Shown in pieces: positions 23,930 to 35,924 of a stretch of DNA of 64,000 bases; the stretch's first letter is position 1, and each line of letters begins with the position of its first letter. The position numbers were made by a program, and so were the translations under genes. Source of the stretch: Punica granatum (lineage: Eukaryota; Streptophyta; Magnoliopsida; Myrtales; Lythraceae); the NCBI RefSeq assembly GCF_007655135.1, contig NC_045128.1:36488811-36552810 (forward strand), given 5' to 3'. The notes under the pieces are model-generated. The model saw nothing but the letters and a program-made list of their open reading frames with translations. It made no database searches and had not been told where the DNA came from.

Positions 23930-26430
23930 TATGCTATAGCGGTCAATCCAAATTTTCATTCATTCTAATAAATAAAGGACCTTAATTAAAGATGGATTTA
24001 AATGAAACAAATCAAAAAGTTAAGGGACTGGAAATAGTTTTTGAGGAGAACTATTGTGAGAATTAATTTGGAAAAGATGACTATTCCGGTCCTATGCCAT
24101 GATTTGTATACTATATGTATGTGCATACATATACATATATATATATATGAATACATTTAGATGGCCGATTAATTGATGCAGGGTAGTTACTTGTCATGGA
24201 ATCATATATTGACGAATTCTTACAAGACTACTTAGAGCAAGCTTAACTGAGGCATACAATTACATACATCAAAAATTGATTATGACAATAAGCTAAATTG
24301 TGTGCAGCCTAGTAGTGGGCATTGCAGCAGTATGTAACTAAAATTGTTCATGAAGATACATATTTATGTATATGTATATACATGTATGTACTCACATATT
24401 TGCATATTTGTTATTGTTACGGTGTACATGTTATTGCATATTTGTTATTGTATATATATATATGTATCTTGCACGTCTTCTGATAGTTACGAGAACGTAT
24501 CCCCATGTATCAAATCGACTATACTATTCCTAAGCAACCGACTAGTGAGGACCATTTATAATTGAACCCTAATTGGCTACCTAAGGCAACTGATTATTCC
24601 TAATCCTCTCACAAATTAATCATGTTTTCCAAATCGAATTAATCTTAGGCTAGTCTATCCCGTGCCTAAATTTAGAATGTGACTCCCGAGTTCATCTAAA
24701 TTGCTAGAATGATCTAGTTGTTGATCAGGCAATCACCAAGCTACTCTTTCATTAGTGATAAGGTTGAGCATTAGAAAAGAAGCAATCAGGGGGCCATCCA
24801 CATAAGGCCTCAGTAGGACTTGATGTAGCCTAATGAGGCCAATCTTGTGTGGTTCGACATGTTGTCGCTTTTTTTCTTTTCTTTTGGCTATCGAGTTATA
24901 TCTAGATTTAGCTCGACTTATCCCCTCAGTTCCATGAACTCCTTGTAATGCACATGATGGGTAAACTGGACTGACACTTGACTAATATCAATATATTGCA
25001 TGGCTGACTTGAGGCTAATGGAGAACAATACTGCGTGGCTGAGTTGAAACTAATGGTGAAGAATGAAAGCATGATTGATCAAGTAGTCTATTCCGCTGGA
25101 AATTCTGAGTGTAATTCTTACTGCTACTCCCTTGAGATCCGTCTCGACCTCGTTTAATCATTAGATCAACCTTTTGTGCTGCAAATTGTTATGAACTAAA
25201 CTGAAAAGAGGGTAGGCATATCCAGAGAGGTAGGGAAATAGGAGGAGAAATCTCAAATAGAGGGCGAGAGAAAGAGACCAAGGACAATAATTAATTTTCA
25301 GAGTTTTCTCATATATGGATATCTGCCTCTTACATCAGAAGCCCTTTTATGTGTGGGCTGATGATACCATCGCACAATCACCTCCACTTGCGTAACTAAC
25401 TAAGTCTGAACAATTAAAAGTACTCCAACTAGTTATCTATTTCTCACACTTTCCCCCAGTATTCCTTCTTTATTACAATCTGGTCCCAAGATAGTTTGAT
25501 CCATAACAACTTAAGTGCAGTAGATTGCACGACGATCGTAAATCCAACTAGAGGTGAAACTGATGAATATCAACAACCGCCCAGTAGCGACGAGCCGAAC
25601 TAGAGATTGGATCATTGGAGCCTTCTCCAAGACCTCGCCGAGAATGCCGATTGGGAGGAAGGTGGCGGTGGCCACATACTATCACCATCCACATCCTCCG
25701 AGTGTAGTTCTCGCTGGGAAGCACTGACAATAGCGGGGGGAACCAACTCAGCAACAAAGCAAAAGCCCTTGCGAGCCGCGGCCAGCCAAGGACAAGGAAT
25801 ATATGAGGCTAAAGTGTGTGCGGTATTACAGTGGGTGTTGCTCCAGTATAAAATTAAAATTATTTATGAAGATACATATTTATGTATATGTATATACATA
25901 TACATATTTTATTCTCTCTTCTCCTTCGTTTTCAATTTCAGCTCAGCAGCTTGATTTTTTATTGAACGTAAAAGGCTGATAAGAAATTAAATTAAAAGCT
26001 GCTTGGCTTTTTCCCTTTTTCTTCTTCATCTCATAAAACCATATAAATCCCTCTGGTGGATTAATGATGGATAACAATTCCCGTCTACGAAAACGGGTTC
26101 ACATGCTTCCGTGTATGCACATTTTCAACTTCCCCTATGTAGGTCTGCTATAATTTGCAGTATGCAACTTTTCATGCAAAACCGTATGCTGTAATTATCA
26201 AAAACCACAAATGGACGTAAATACTAAATATGGCAACCAGCAAAGACAGAGGCAGTTTTGTGGCGGGCCCCGGTAATGCTACCGCCTGCCAATTCGGTTC
26301 GGTTAAGCTAACTATTGTTGGTCAGCCATTAAATATATGGCTGTCGTGCATGATAATGACCTTCGCTTATTATCACGAAACTCAATACAAGTGGTATCTT
26401 CCATTTCCCTTGTATATATCTCGATTTGAC
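23930..26430 (+). repeat. Unit U repeat, copy 4
   Basis: It contains gatggatttaaatgaaac at 23,992, the uninterrupted gypsy target site near 24,050, the gaagcaatc segment at 24,778, and AT-rich tracts at 24,350 and 25,870. Past 25,900 it continues with sequence (TTTTGTGGCGGGCCCCGG...) absent from copies 1-3. Confidence 0.8.
25520..25757 (-). pseudogene. Unrecognised gene fragment, copy 4 (second exon only)
   Basis: Minus-strand ENYTRRMWMVIV matches copy 1. One base shift later, FLPIGILGEVLEKAPMIQS followed by LVRLVATGRLL is readable. The first exon is missing from this copy of U. The function is unknown. Confidence 0.4.
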
Positions 26431-26869
26431 TTTATTATTATGCATCCAAACTGATTAAATGAACATGCCGATATGATAAGACTTTACTAAATATATCTAT
26501 TTTTGTCAGAAACAGAAAGACAAGGAGATGAAGCTATGTCAGAAAGTGGATTTCGATTATAACAACAATAATTTGACCTTTATAAATGCATCCAATTGCT
26601 GACTTTGGTCATTAATAATTAGCAAAACCAACAAGCGTGTACGTCTGTAGCAGCCTTAAAATATATCATGTGGTAGTGATTTTCCAATTAAATTATTGAA
26701 AATTAAAATTATTTTTTTTCTATCCACGGCATTACGCGGGTGACATCCTAGTACAAATTTCTATAAAACTCAACTCTTTTTCTCTCTCTCTCCTCTTTAT
26801 TGAAGGAATGAGAGGAGAGAGTTTGGTTTGTCATTTCAGACTATTCATATATATATATAATATACACAA

Positions 26870-26920
26870 TATCTTATTATATTGCGCGTGCGTGTGTGTA
26901 TATATATATATATATATAAT
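26870..26920 (+). repeat. (TA)n/(TG)n microsatellite
   Basis: A GT-rich stretch followed by (TA)n lies here. The surrounding 26,430-27,530 contains no gene that I can support. Confidence 0.85.
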
Positions 26921-27532
26921 GGTAATTAAGTAATGATTAAATTTCAAATCCACCCACACCCTACCGGCCGAATCTGAAGAGGAAGTTGTTTTGGAGTCTC
27001 TCTGAGGTTTGACCAAAGAAGACGGGATTGCTGATTGGGTGGAGACTAGCTCCAATCGGTGCTCGTTAAACGCTAGTAGGCTCTCAATGAGAGCTGTTGT
27101 TCGGCTTTAGGCTGCTAAACAGGCCACCTCCCTTCATGGGTCCGGATAAATTACAGATCGATTCATGCAGTTCTATAAATTTAGGAATTTCCTTTTAAGG
27201 GTGCAATTCAGCGACCAATATTTTGCTAAGGGGGAGAAGAGAGAGACCAATAGCCAGAGGAGAGAGGAGCCCAATTCTAAGTAAATTTTCGGCCACGGCA
27301 AGAGAAAATAGGTTCAAAATGCCGTTCAATAGAGATGATCAAACCAGCTGAACTGTTCAGCTAAGTAGTGTTCTCAATTTCAAAACTCATTTTCATTAAC
27401 ATCTTTTTAAATTATTACTTCGTCACATGAGATTAAAAATCACATATACGGAAAATGTGCAGTGCCTTGGCCGTCTTCGTTTTGATTTATTTACGTTTAA
27501 TGCACCATTAATTGATAGATCTAGAATCAATT

Positions 27533-27557
27533 GAAACCTACCGTTACGGTAGGTTTC
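27533..27557. repeat. Perfect short hairpin
   Basis: GAAACCTACCG, then TTA, then the exact reverse complement CGGTAGGTTTC: 11-bp arms and a 3-base loop. No adjacent T-run or gene explains it. Confidence 0.8.
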
Positions 27558-27594
27558 GAGTAGTAATCATATCAAAAATCGGATAGATCTAGGT

Positions 27595-28224
27595 TAGGGA
27601 TGGCAGGATTTTGTAAACGGGTATTCCACCCATCTCATATCCTGATAGATGATTAACGAAATTTACTCGGTCACAGAAAGGGTTTGAAATTTGATATCAA
27701 AACCCCGTAAGGTTTAGGATGGATTTAACATTTTATCTCAAAACCCCCGAACCTGCTAAATGTGAAGTTAGTTCATTGCGCTTCATATTACCGACATTTA
27801 CAAAATAAGCTTCTTTAACGTTACTCACTTCGAAGTGTTATGGTCTAATTTTCTCGAACATGTCATGAATTTTAAGTGTTGTAATTTTTCACGTTCATAC
27901 TATTAACTTATGTAAGTATTGTTTATTTTTCTAGAACAGTTACTCGCATGGCATTTATATCTTAATATTTGTATATTTTTGTTATCTTGGATTATTTATT
28001 GTATTTTTACAGATAAAATGATAAGTTTATAGGGACTTTATTTAGTCAAACATATTAACAAGTGAAAAACATTTTTCAGTGGGCACTCATTAAATTAGTT
28101 TTGACGGGTTTTAGAATTTTTCTTTAAAATCTTAATGAGTTCGGAAAATTTTGAGATTAACTTTAATTAACGGAAATGGGTATAAGAATATTGCGGTACC
28201 AGACTCTACCAAGTGTCATCCCTA
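27595..28224. mobile_element. Possible hAT-type MITE upstream of OSCP
   Basis: The left end TAGGGATGGCAGG and the right end, read inverted, TAGGGATGACACTTGG share an 8-bp hAT-like terminus. The 8-bp flanks (ATCTAGGT and GTCCGGGT) agree at only five positions, so a target duplication is doubtful. The GGTTCNGG-rich stretch just to the right (28,230-28,335) is similar to hAT subterminal DNA at 58,805-58,985, so the real border may differ. Confidence 0.4.
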
Positions 28225-28524
28225 GTCCGGGTAGGATATCGATGAATCGGTTTAATTTGGTTCAGATCCGGTCCGGATTCCGGTTCGGATTTAATGGTAC
28301 GGGATACCAAGATCGGAATTGGAACCGGTTCAACTCTTCCTCCCCTCCACCCGACTCTTTTCCTGTCATCTCTCACTTCTCGCCGTCGTCACTCTCTGGC
28401 CAGCCCTTCCTTTACCGGCGCGACGTGCTGCTCCTTCCGGCGCCACCGCGACCAGCTTCTGCTCCAAGCCCAACGCGACCGGCTGCTGTTCTAACCTCCT
28501 GCTCCACCGCTGAGAGACTAGGCA

Positions 28525-30769
28525 ATGGCAGGGCGCATCAGATCGAGACTTCCCCTCCTCAAACGGTTTATCGCCACAGCCGATCCTCTGTCCGCTCAAA
28601 GGTCCACAATAGTCCAGCAGTCGCTGCTCTGCCCTGCCTTCTCCGCATCTGAGGTAACTACTGCACTGGTGCCATGATCATAAGATTGACTCTTAATCGG
28701 TTTCATTTCTCAATTCTCAGAGCTTGACTTCTGATGCAATGGGGCATTGCAAAGGGTTTAGAACTAGATACAATTGATGAGCTTAGTCGACTAGCTTAAT
28801 CAAATGTTTGCACCTTTATGCCGAAATACTTGTCGTGTAGCCATGTGATTTTCCGCCTTTTTTGGTAAGTTGACATGCTATCTTGTTGTTTGAATTTTGC
28901 AGTGTTCAAGAAATTATGCTACTTCATCATCAACCTCAAAGGCTGAAAATGTAAAGGTAATATGATTCGGCATCCTCCAAATTGTTAAAGCTGAAATTGA
29001 GTGTCTCGATTTGTATCTGCTAGCAAAATTATGCATTTGGTCTCCTAAGGATTTATCCTGAAGAAGGGTATCAAACTTATTATGTCGGAATGGTTAAGTG
29101 AGAACATAATGGAAAAGAAAGGGGTGTCTTCGATGTTCAAGATAAAGGCCATACTTGATTGAACAATGGCTGACTTCAAGATAAAGGCTATACTTGATTG
29201 AACAATGCCTGACTCAGTTGAAACTTCCATGGAGTGAGGAAGCGTACATTGTTTAGGTGCTAATGCTAATACATTATCGCACATAGTTTTCTGATGAAAC
29301 AATGTTGTAATGTGCTCTGTGCTACTAGACACACTCTCTATCCTGAAAACCATCAAATGGTAATCTTCTTGTGTGAAGGACAGAAATAAGTGATTGAAAA
29401 TTTGAGATTCTCCATTTTTGTAATCTGTTGAGTATTACATTTACAGGTACCTCTAGCTCTATTTGGTGGCACTGGAAATTATGCTTCTGCATTGTAACTT
29501 TCAGCAGTCAAAGCCAATGCTTTCGACAAGGTTGAGTCAGAGCTTCTTGACCTTGTCGAGGCTTCCAAAAGAAGTACTACCTTTGGACAGTTTATGAAAG
29601 ACTTGTCGGTGCCCAAAGAAGTCAGATTGAAGGCCATCAATGCCATTTGTGATGAAGCTAAACTTTCAGACATCACTAGGAATTTCTTGGGTATGATATG
29701 CTGCTTCTCTTTTGATATGTCTTTTTTGGCTTGTCTATCACTATTGTCCAGATGTTACGTGTTGCATCTTTGATTCTAGCTAGTCTGTTAGTTATCAGGC
29801 TGACTATTTCAACTCCCCTGATTTATTTTTCAGCTTAAATCAAGTACTGTTTGTGCTTAGTCCCTGATCTTTATTCATTTTTCTAGTTGTATTGGCTGAG
29901 AATGGGAGGCTCAGAAACATAGAGAGCATCACAAAGAGGTTCATCTAGTTGACCATGGCACATAAAGGAGAAGTCAATGTCACTATGACTAGTGTCATTG
30001 TGAGTTTTTCCTCCTTGCTTGGGATGCTCCTAATTTCAGATTAGAACAGGATGTTTAATATTTATGTTTGATTCAAATGTTTCTAATGAAAAATGACAAA
30101 TAGATCATGATATGATGCATCTGCGTAAGACGTTTGCAGATTATGAATTGACCTTCATTGTTATTGTATAGCATTTTTTGGGGCCTGTCACGTATTGATT
30201 TCTTAATTCTCTTTTACCTTTTTAATAATAAATAAGAGAGTTTCATTGATATGGCGCCACAAAATGCACAGAAAAAGTTTCAGAAGCATGACATGTCGAC
30301 AAATGCAATTAAGTTCCACCTCTACTTATTAATACATCTTTCTATTTGTGGTCAAAGAAACAAATTCATCTTTCTTTGAGGTGATCCTCAGTGCAGAAAG
30401 CCTTTGAATGAAGCCTTTCTTATGTTCTTTTCTGATTGTTCGTCTCTTTATAGCACCTGCCACCTGAAGAGGAGAAAGAGCTGAAGAAGACACTCCAAGA
30501 TATAATTGGGAAAGGGAAGAAAGTAAAGATCCAGCAGAAGGTACGCTGCCTGGCACTCGCTTTGTATCAGTTTCAATGTCAAAGGATTCAGTTTCCGCTT
30601 GTTGTGAATGCTGGTGAATCTAGTAGTCTCTATCTCTTAACAGATTGATCCCAGCATCCTTGGTGGGCTTGTGGTGGAATTCTCACAGAAGGTTTTCGAC
30701 ATGTCCATCAAGACTAGGGCTAAGCAAATGGAGAGGTTCTTGCTAGAGCCCATCACTGACATCTTTTAA
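28525..30769 (+). pseudogene. ATP5: Mitochondrial ATP synthase subunit O (OSCP), two premature stops
   Basis: Six exons with GT/AG borders can be joined: 28,525-28,653, 28,903-28,956, 29,447-29,690, 29,887-29,999, 30,454-30,540 and 30,644-30,769, giving 250 codons plus stop, the normal plant OSCP length. Exon 1 encodes a basic N-terminal presequence (MAGRIRSRLPLLKRF). Family blocks follow: VPLALFGGTGNYASAL, FGQFMKDLSVP, FLVVLAENGRLRNIES, LTMAHKGEV, LPPEEEKELK, and the C-terminal KIDPSILGGLVVEF with MERFLLEP. OSCP links F1 to the peripheral stalk in the mitochondrial inner membrane. Here codon 78 is TAA (29,495) where the family has Tyr, and TAG at 29,946 replaces a residue just before LTMAHKG. 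Splice sites and remaining frame are intact, so this is a young, duplicated (not retroposed) pseudogene, or the stops are sequence errors. Confidence 0.85.
29138..29215 (+). repeat. 39-bp tandem duplication in OSCP intron 2
   Basis: ttcaagataaaggccatact... is followed at once by a second copy with a few changes (each about 39 bases). It lies between exons 2 and 3 and does not touch a splice site. Confidence 0.85.
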
Positions 30770-31325
30770 ACTCGGTTTTGTCGTTGAATGAATCGGCATA
30801 AACCTATCCAACGTTAAGAGGAAGGCAAGCCTTGATACTCCCTCCTTTTGGTTTCGGTTGCTCGAGCCCATACCTGTACCGGGTGTAATTTGTTCAATAA
30901 GAGAGCTGCTTTCCATTTACATTTGTCTCGAAAATAGAACTCTACTGTAACGTTAGGCCGCACCAAATGAATTCTACTTTACATTTATTTTGGAAGTAAA
31001 TTCTACTCTAGGTGTACATGAATCAGGATATGATAGCATTATTGATCGGGATGGGATTGGATGGGATGCGATGTCTAATGAATTTTACTATTTTATATAG
31101 TCCTGTTCTCTCTACAAACGCCTCCCATCATTGGCGGCAAAGAGAAAAATTGACAGGCCACTGTAAAAGTAAAATTGTGAGGTTCTCTATCTTGTATTAT
31201 ATATAAAATAATTATGGATAACCAAACAAATTATCAAAATCAGCTTCAAATTAAAGCAGAGAAAAGGCCAACCCTACAGCCAAGAAAAGCATATCAAAGA
31301 AATGATGCACTTACTACAAGGCATC

Positions 31326-31346
31326 TTTTTTTTTTTTTTTTTTTGG
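31326..31346 (+). repeat. Poly(T) tract
   Basis: About twenty T residues lie just past the stop of the minus-strand WAK-like gene. On that strand it is a poly(A) run about 45-60 bases downstream of the stop, so it could be a trace of a polyadenylated insertion or only slippage. Confidence 0.8.
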
Positions 31347-31385
31347 TTAAAATAAATGAGTTGTTCGAACTTTTTTTTTCTCCTT

Positions 31386-33278
31386 TTAAAAGAGGCGATT
31401 CTCATTGGTTTGGACCCCACAGGTGACAGGTGCTTTAGCCCTCACTTTCTTGAAGAACCAAATCCCAGCCCCAACTCCTATCGCTGCTGCTGCTGTCACC
31501 CCGGTCACTGTCCCTGCAGTGCGCCCACCCAAACAAACAATTAACCAACCAAAACAGATCAAATTGCAGATGATGAAGATCCACATATCATATTGAAAAC
31601 CTCATTCTGATACAAATTAATTCCTTTGTTTACCTGCAATGACTCCAGCACTGCTGTGCCCGGAAGTTCCGTAATCTGCAGAGAATTGTCTGAACCGATT
31701 AGGAAGAAAGCATTTGCCTCTTGACACAGTTACACAAGTTAACAACTTGGGATGTGTTAGTTATGTGAAACGTGTTGTCGTGAAAGTTTTACAGTTGCGG
31801 CACCGTCTAAATCGTATCAAGAGATCAACCTTGCTTGAGGAATGTTTGTTGGGTAACTGACAAGCACTCGATGCATGGAACTGATCGGACAGAGGCTGTG
31901 CATGGATAGTAGGGACTGAAACCCAACTTTGACACAGTGTCTGGCCAAAATAAAGACTTCGATGCAATGTCAAATTTTTAGACAAAGAACAACTGCACCT
32001 GTTCTAAATGGTCTCAAACATTGTGCAATCGTAGCTTCATCTCATTTCAACCGACATTGAGAGCTATCAGTAAAGGATTAAAAATCTTTGACTCGAGATG
32101 GAACTACTCTTATTAACCGTTTTTTGATTGGGAAACCAAGGGTCGGACTTAAGAATGTTATCAAATCTGTTTTGCATATACAAGTACTTGGGAAGGAACC
32201 AAAATCGGGCAATGCGGTCCCATAAGTCAGCTACATAAATGCTTACATTTTAATCAGAATCAACAAAACATACCTTTGCAATAAGAAGTGACATTCTTCT
32301 CACCACAGAGGCAGAGGAAATTCTCAGTTTGGGGATCAAAACCGCAGGTTCCACCTCCCTTTAGAGTATCCTGACACTGAAGGCAATGCGTAGTCACCGG
32401 AATATCAAAATCGACCCGAATGCCATACTCAGCCACCTGATCATACTCGCTCGTCCCGACATTCCTCCAGTACACACTCGTGTAACTTGTGCAGTGCCTT
32501 GGAAATTTATATGCGCAGAAAATTACACAAATTCTTATTTTATAAGTAGTCATCCAGGATATTATATGTTACTGCAATGTCCGTAACATAAAAACATATA
32601 TCTCGACTCTCTGTGTTACGAAGAACTCAACTGTAGATGACAACATTACCTGAGCATCATCCTTAAGGATTCTGTTGCTTTCGGATAATAAGAGCAGCAG
32701 GAGCTCTCCCGTAATGCTGATGAACATTCAGGCAGGTGCCTGCATAGATAACTCGAGCTGTCACATGAGGAGTCGCACCGATCAGGGAAGCGCTCGCAGA
32801 ATATGGGCTTCGGCTCTATGATCACATCCTTCTCACTACAATTGAAAAATAAGTAGTCATTCTGAGGGGAGAGGGAGAGGTGTGTGCTCGTGTCAAGGCT
32901 GAAGGCTCGGGTGGGCCGGAAATGGTCCATGTCCTGGCAGTTCCACATGTATGGGTCGGTCACAAGGAGGTGCGGGTCCGCATAGCTTATGTTATGGACC
33001 GGATACCGCCCTGATGGGGTGCGCAGCTCGAGAGTGCCCGTCTCTGAGCATATGAGGAGGCGGCGGTAGTACGGGCTTCCACAACCGTCATCGATCCCAA
33101 AGGGATAGTTGATGGGTATATCGCCACAGGCAGTTCTGCAATGCGTTTTCTGAGATACAATCGGGACGACAAAGAGATAGCAAGAGAGGATTATCACTGA
33201 AATGAGTGAAGAATATGATGCAGTTGAAGGAGGTGTAGTTCTTGATGTTGATGATGTGTAGGTGAGGAAAGAATCCAT
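31386..33278 (-). CDS. Wall-associated receptor kinase-like protein without kinase domain
   Basis: Four exons on the minus strand join in frame with GT/AG borders: 33,278-32,650, 32,497-32,274, 31,675-31,634 and 31,513-31,386, giving 340 residues. After a hydrophobic signal region (LISVIILSCYLFVVPIV) comes a GUB_WAK galacturonan-binding domain (CRTACGDIPINYPFGIDDGC...). The cysteine-rich WAK-associated region follows (CLQCQDTLKGGGTCGF, FLCLCGEKNVTSYC), then a Gly/Ala-rich membrane segment (AGTVTGVTAAAAIGVGAG) and a short basic tail ending NENRLF. Full WAK-type kinases continue into a cytosolic kinase; here the gene stops about 20 residues after the membrane, and no kinase sequence follows. 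Kinase-less proteins of this layout are known in plants, so it is probably complete. Likely role: an extracellular pectin- or carbohydrate-binding membrane protein (inference). No damage is visible. Confidence 0.85.
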
Positions 33279-34278
33279 CAGGGATGTGGTTTAAGTTAGG
33301 CTCACGATTTTTCTTATGGAACATTAAATTTGTATACTCCGATCCCAAACAAAAGCAAATGTGGTGATTAAAAGTGAATATTATTAAAAAAGGGTTGGTG
33401 TAGTGGCATCTTCCTTTACTTAAAATCAAAAGGTCTCACGCGGGGAATTTTATAGCGCAATCAATAAATTTGATTTTGTTATATCATCAAGTAAATTACT
33501 AAAAGTATAAGTGAAAATTATAAGTATTTTACTAAAGAACTAAGTAAAGTTCTTCAAAATTTGGGCATTTTATTTCAAAATTTGAATAGTTCAATTCGAA
33601 ATTTGTGTAATTTGCTTCGAAATTTATGCAACTTACTTTCTCTTTCTTTTTTATGAGTGGAACTTACTTATTCTAGTAGTAATTTACTACAAATTTAAGT
33701 AATGTACTAGGAATTGTAGTAATTTATTTTGATTGTATAGTGCCTTTGATTGCAGCATATTCCATTTCGTCTCATATTCAATTTCCGAGTTTGGTTGGCC
33801 CATTAAGGAATAAAACTTTGCCGATTAAGGATTTTTTTCTATTCGTAAGATTCAAACTTAAGATTTTACTTAAGAAGAATAAGTATCAAATCATTTAAAC
33901 TAACCAATTTCCTTAGCCTAACATCCAATTTTCACTAGTATGCCATCCATACCCTTTATTTCCATATCTCACTATCTAGTATCTCCTTCTAGGCTAATGG
34001 ACCCCTGTTCTAACCCCAAAAAAAAGAAAAAGAAAAAGAAAAAGAAAAATTATCAATGTATGTCTGAAAATTGAAAAGAAGTGGGAAACAGAAAAAGACT
34101 ATTGAAGAGAAAGGTGGTTTGGTGCATTAACATCGCTCTCGACCTATCAACAGAAGATTTAGGTTTATTCCCACTAATACTTCCCGTACTCTTTTATATT
34201 TGCATTCCAATATATCTCTTTATAACACCATGTACCTTTGTCAGTAATCGAGGGGAAAAAATAATGTGGAATAAGTCT
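33279..34278. other. Intergenic region upstream of the WAK-like gene
   Basis: This AT-rich stretch presumably includes the gene's promoter. I see no TATA box I would defend. It includes a run of related words (aaatttgggcatttt, aaatttgaatag, gaaatttgtgtaa, gaaatttatgcaac) at about 33,550-33,640, and a degenerate AAAAAG repeat at 34,018-34,050. Confidence 0.6.
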
Positions 34279-35042
34279 TAATGAGAAATAAAGAATCTCT
34301 AAGTAGTGTCCTTTTCGCTTTTTCCTTGTGCAATAATGTTTCTTCTAGCTTTTATCTGCTTTATTCTGGTTATATTTTGTGCTCTTCCTTTCGAGTGTTG
34401 AGTATATAAGAAGAGAAATTTGTAGTTTGAATGGCTTTTCTTGGTTCTTTATCTTTTCGGGTAATCTAGTTTGGAATCTCTATGTGAAAAACTCGATTGT
34501 TCAGTCAGAGTTTGCTTGCTAGCAAATCGTTATTTTCCATATATCGCAGCTATAACTTGCTTGAAATAAATGACAAATTACCTCTTCATGCAGATTAATT
34601 TCGAAAAATAAAATATGAAGATATTTTCTACCAGATCTTCAATGTAAAATGTACTGACATTAATGAGAAATAAAGAATCTCTGAGTAGTGTCCTTTTTGC
34701 TTTTTCCTTCTGCAATAATGTTTGTTCTAGCTTTTATCTGCTTTATTCTGGTTGTATTTTGTGCTCTTCCTTAAGAGTGTTGAGTATATAAGAAGAGAAC
34801 TTTGCAGTTTGAATGGCTTTTCTTGGTTCTTTATCTTTTCGGGTAATCTAGTTTGGAATCTCTATGTGAAAAACTCGAATGTTCAGTCAGAGTTTGCTTG
34901 CTAGCAAATCATTATTTTCCATATATCGCAGCTATAACTAGCTTGAAATAAATGACAAATTACCTCTTCATGCAGATTAATTTCGAAAAATAAAATATGA
35001 AGATATTTTCTACCAGATCTTCAATGTAACATGTACCGACAT
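34279..35042 (+). repeat. 382-bp tandem direct duplication
   Basis: 34,279-34,660 and 34,661-35,042 are adjacent copies starting taatgagaaataaagaatctc and ending gtac(t/c)gacat, with only a few differences. No reading frame spans them. The near identity suggests a recent event. The unit contains TATATAA and TTTCGGGTAATC but no clear gene part. Confidence 0.92.
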
Positions 35043-35448
35043 TACATCTGGATTATTGGAAAGCAATTAGTACTGGAAGGTATATCCAACAGACAGTAAT
35101 TAATGAGGATTGATAGGAAATCGAATTAAAATATTGATGAAACTTTTTCAATTTGATCGGAATAAACTATGGATGCATTAAAACCACAACTATTCTAAAT
35201 ACCAAAATGTCGGTCCTATACTAATATTGAAAATAAGAGTGTTGTTATATCCTCTTAATAAATTAATCTAAAAGTCCTCCTATTACTCAAAAAAAAAAAT
35301 CCTTCCTTAATTCAAAATTCCACTCATAATAACATGAGTTGCAACTATACAATATTCAAGGACTATTCAATAGATGTAGATAGGATTTTAAATTAGGAGG
35401 ATTTTTATGCACACCAATCAAGATGATTTAGCATTTTTGTCATAATTA

Positions 35449-35494
35449 TACACACACACACACACAAAATATATATATAGAGAGAGAGAGAGCT
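35449..35494 (+). repeat. Compound microsatellite (CA)n(TA)n(GA)n
   Basis: Three dinucleotide runs follow each other about 70 bases left of copia element C. The 35,043-35,564 interval has no gene. Confidence 0.95.
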
Positions 35495-35564
35495 TGCTGG
35501 GGAATTAGGGCTCACGGTCCTGAGCACTCGGGGCCGTGAGCTAGTTGTAGGGCTCATGACCGCA

Positions 35565-35746
35565 TATTATGGAAAGATGTACCTTCCATTGTAACTTATG
35601 TATATATCCCTGTATGCCATTCTTAGGATATCCAAGTTTAGCCATAGATATTTGCTTTCCTTTTATTTATCGAACTTGGTTGTATACATACCCTTTTAGA
35701 TGAATGAAACGAGGTATCTTCTTCTCGCCAAATTCCGATCTTGACA
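35565..35746 (+). repeat. 5' LTR of copia C
   Basis: It starts TATTATGGAAAG and ends CTTGACA, directly followed by the primer-binding site. Confidence 0.95.
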
Positions 35747-35924
35747 TGGTATCAGAGCAGTGGTCTTGAGGCCAGCCGACTCATCTCTTTGTCGGCTAGT
35801 ATAGTCGAGCTTCATCTGCAAGAGACTCTTGCTGGGAGTCATCCTTCACGTTTCTGATCTATCCCATAAATTTCTCTTCTTTTTTTTTCCTCTCATTTTT
35901 CCACGTTCTCTCTGAGTTATCATC

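Larger units (their letters stand above)
18446..26430 (+). repeat. Segmental duplication, inverted part, left copy
   Basis: The segment is the inverted counterpart of 53,092-63,445, apart from the hAT-like insertion at 56,725-59,040. It covers most of copia A, its flank, an (ATT)n tract, a low-complexity stretch and a U copy. Homology fades after about 26,430. Between 22,465 and 28,524 I see no gene other than the fragments listed. Confidence 0.9.

Noticed and set aside
26230..26454. 74-codon frame MATSKDRGSFVAGPG...
   Set aside because: The inverted duplicate at 53,150-53,300 does not keep the frame, and no known domain is visible.
28176..28652. 158-codon frame overlapping OSCP exon 1
   Set aside because: It is in a different frame from OSCP, starts inside the GGTTCNGG-rich repeat, and lacks a domain.
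33380..33440. tRNA-like words (gtgtagtggc ... ggtctcacgcgggg)
   Set aside because: No acceptor stem or anticodon arm can be folded by eye; likely a decayed short repeat.
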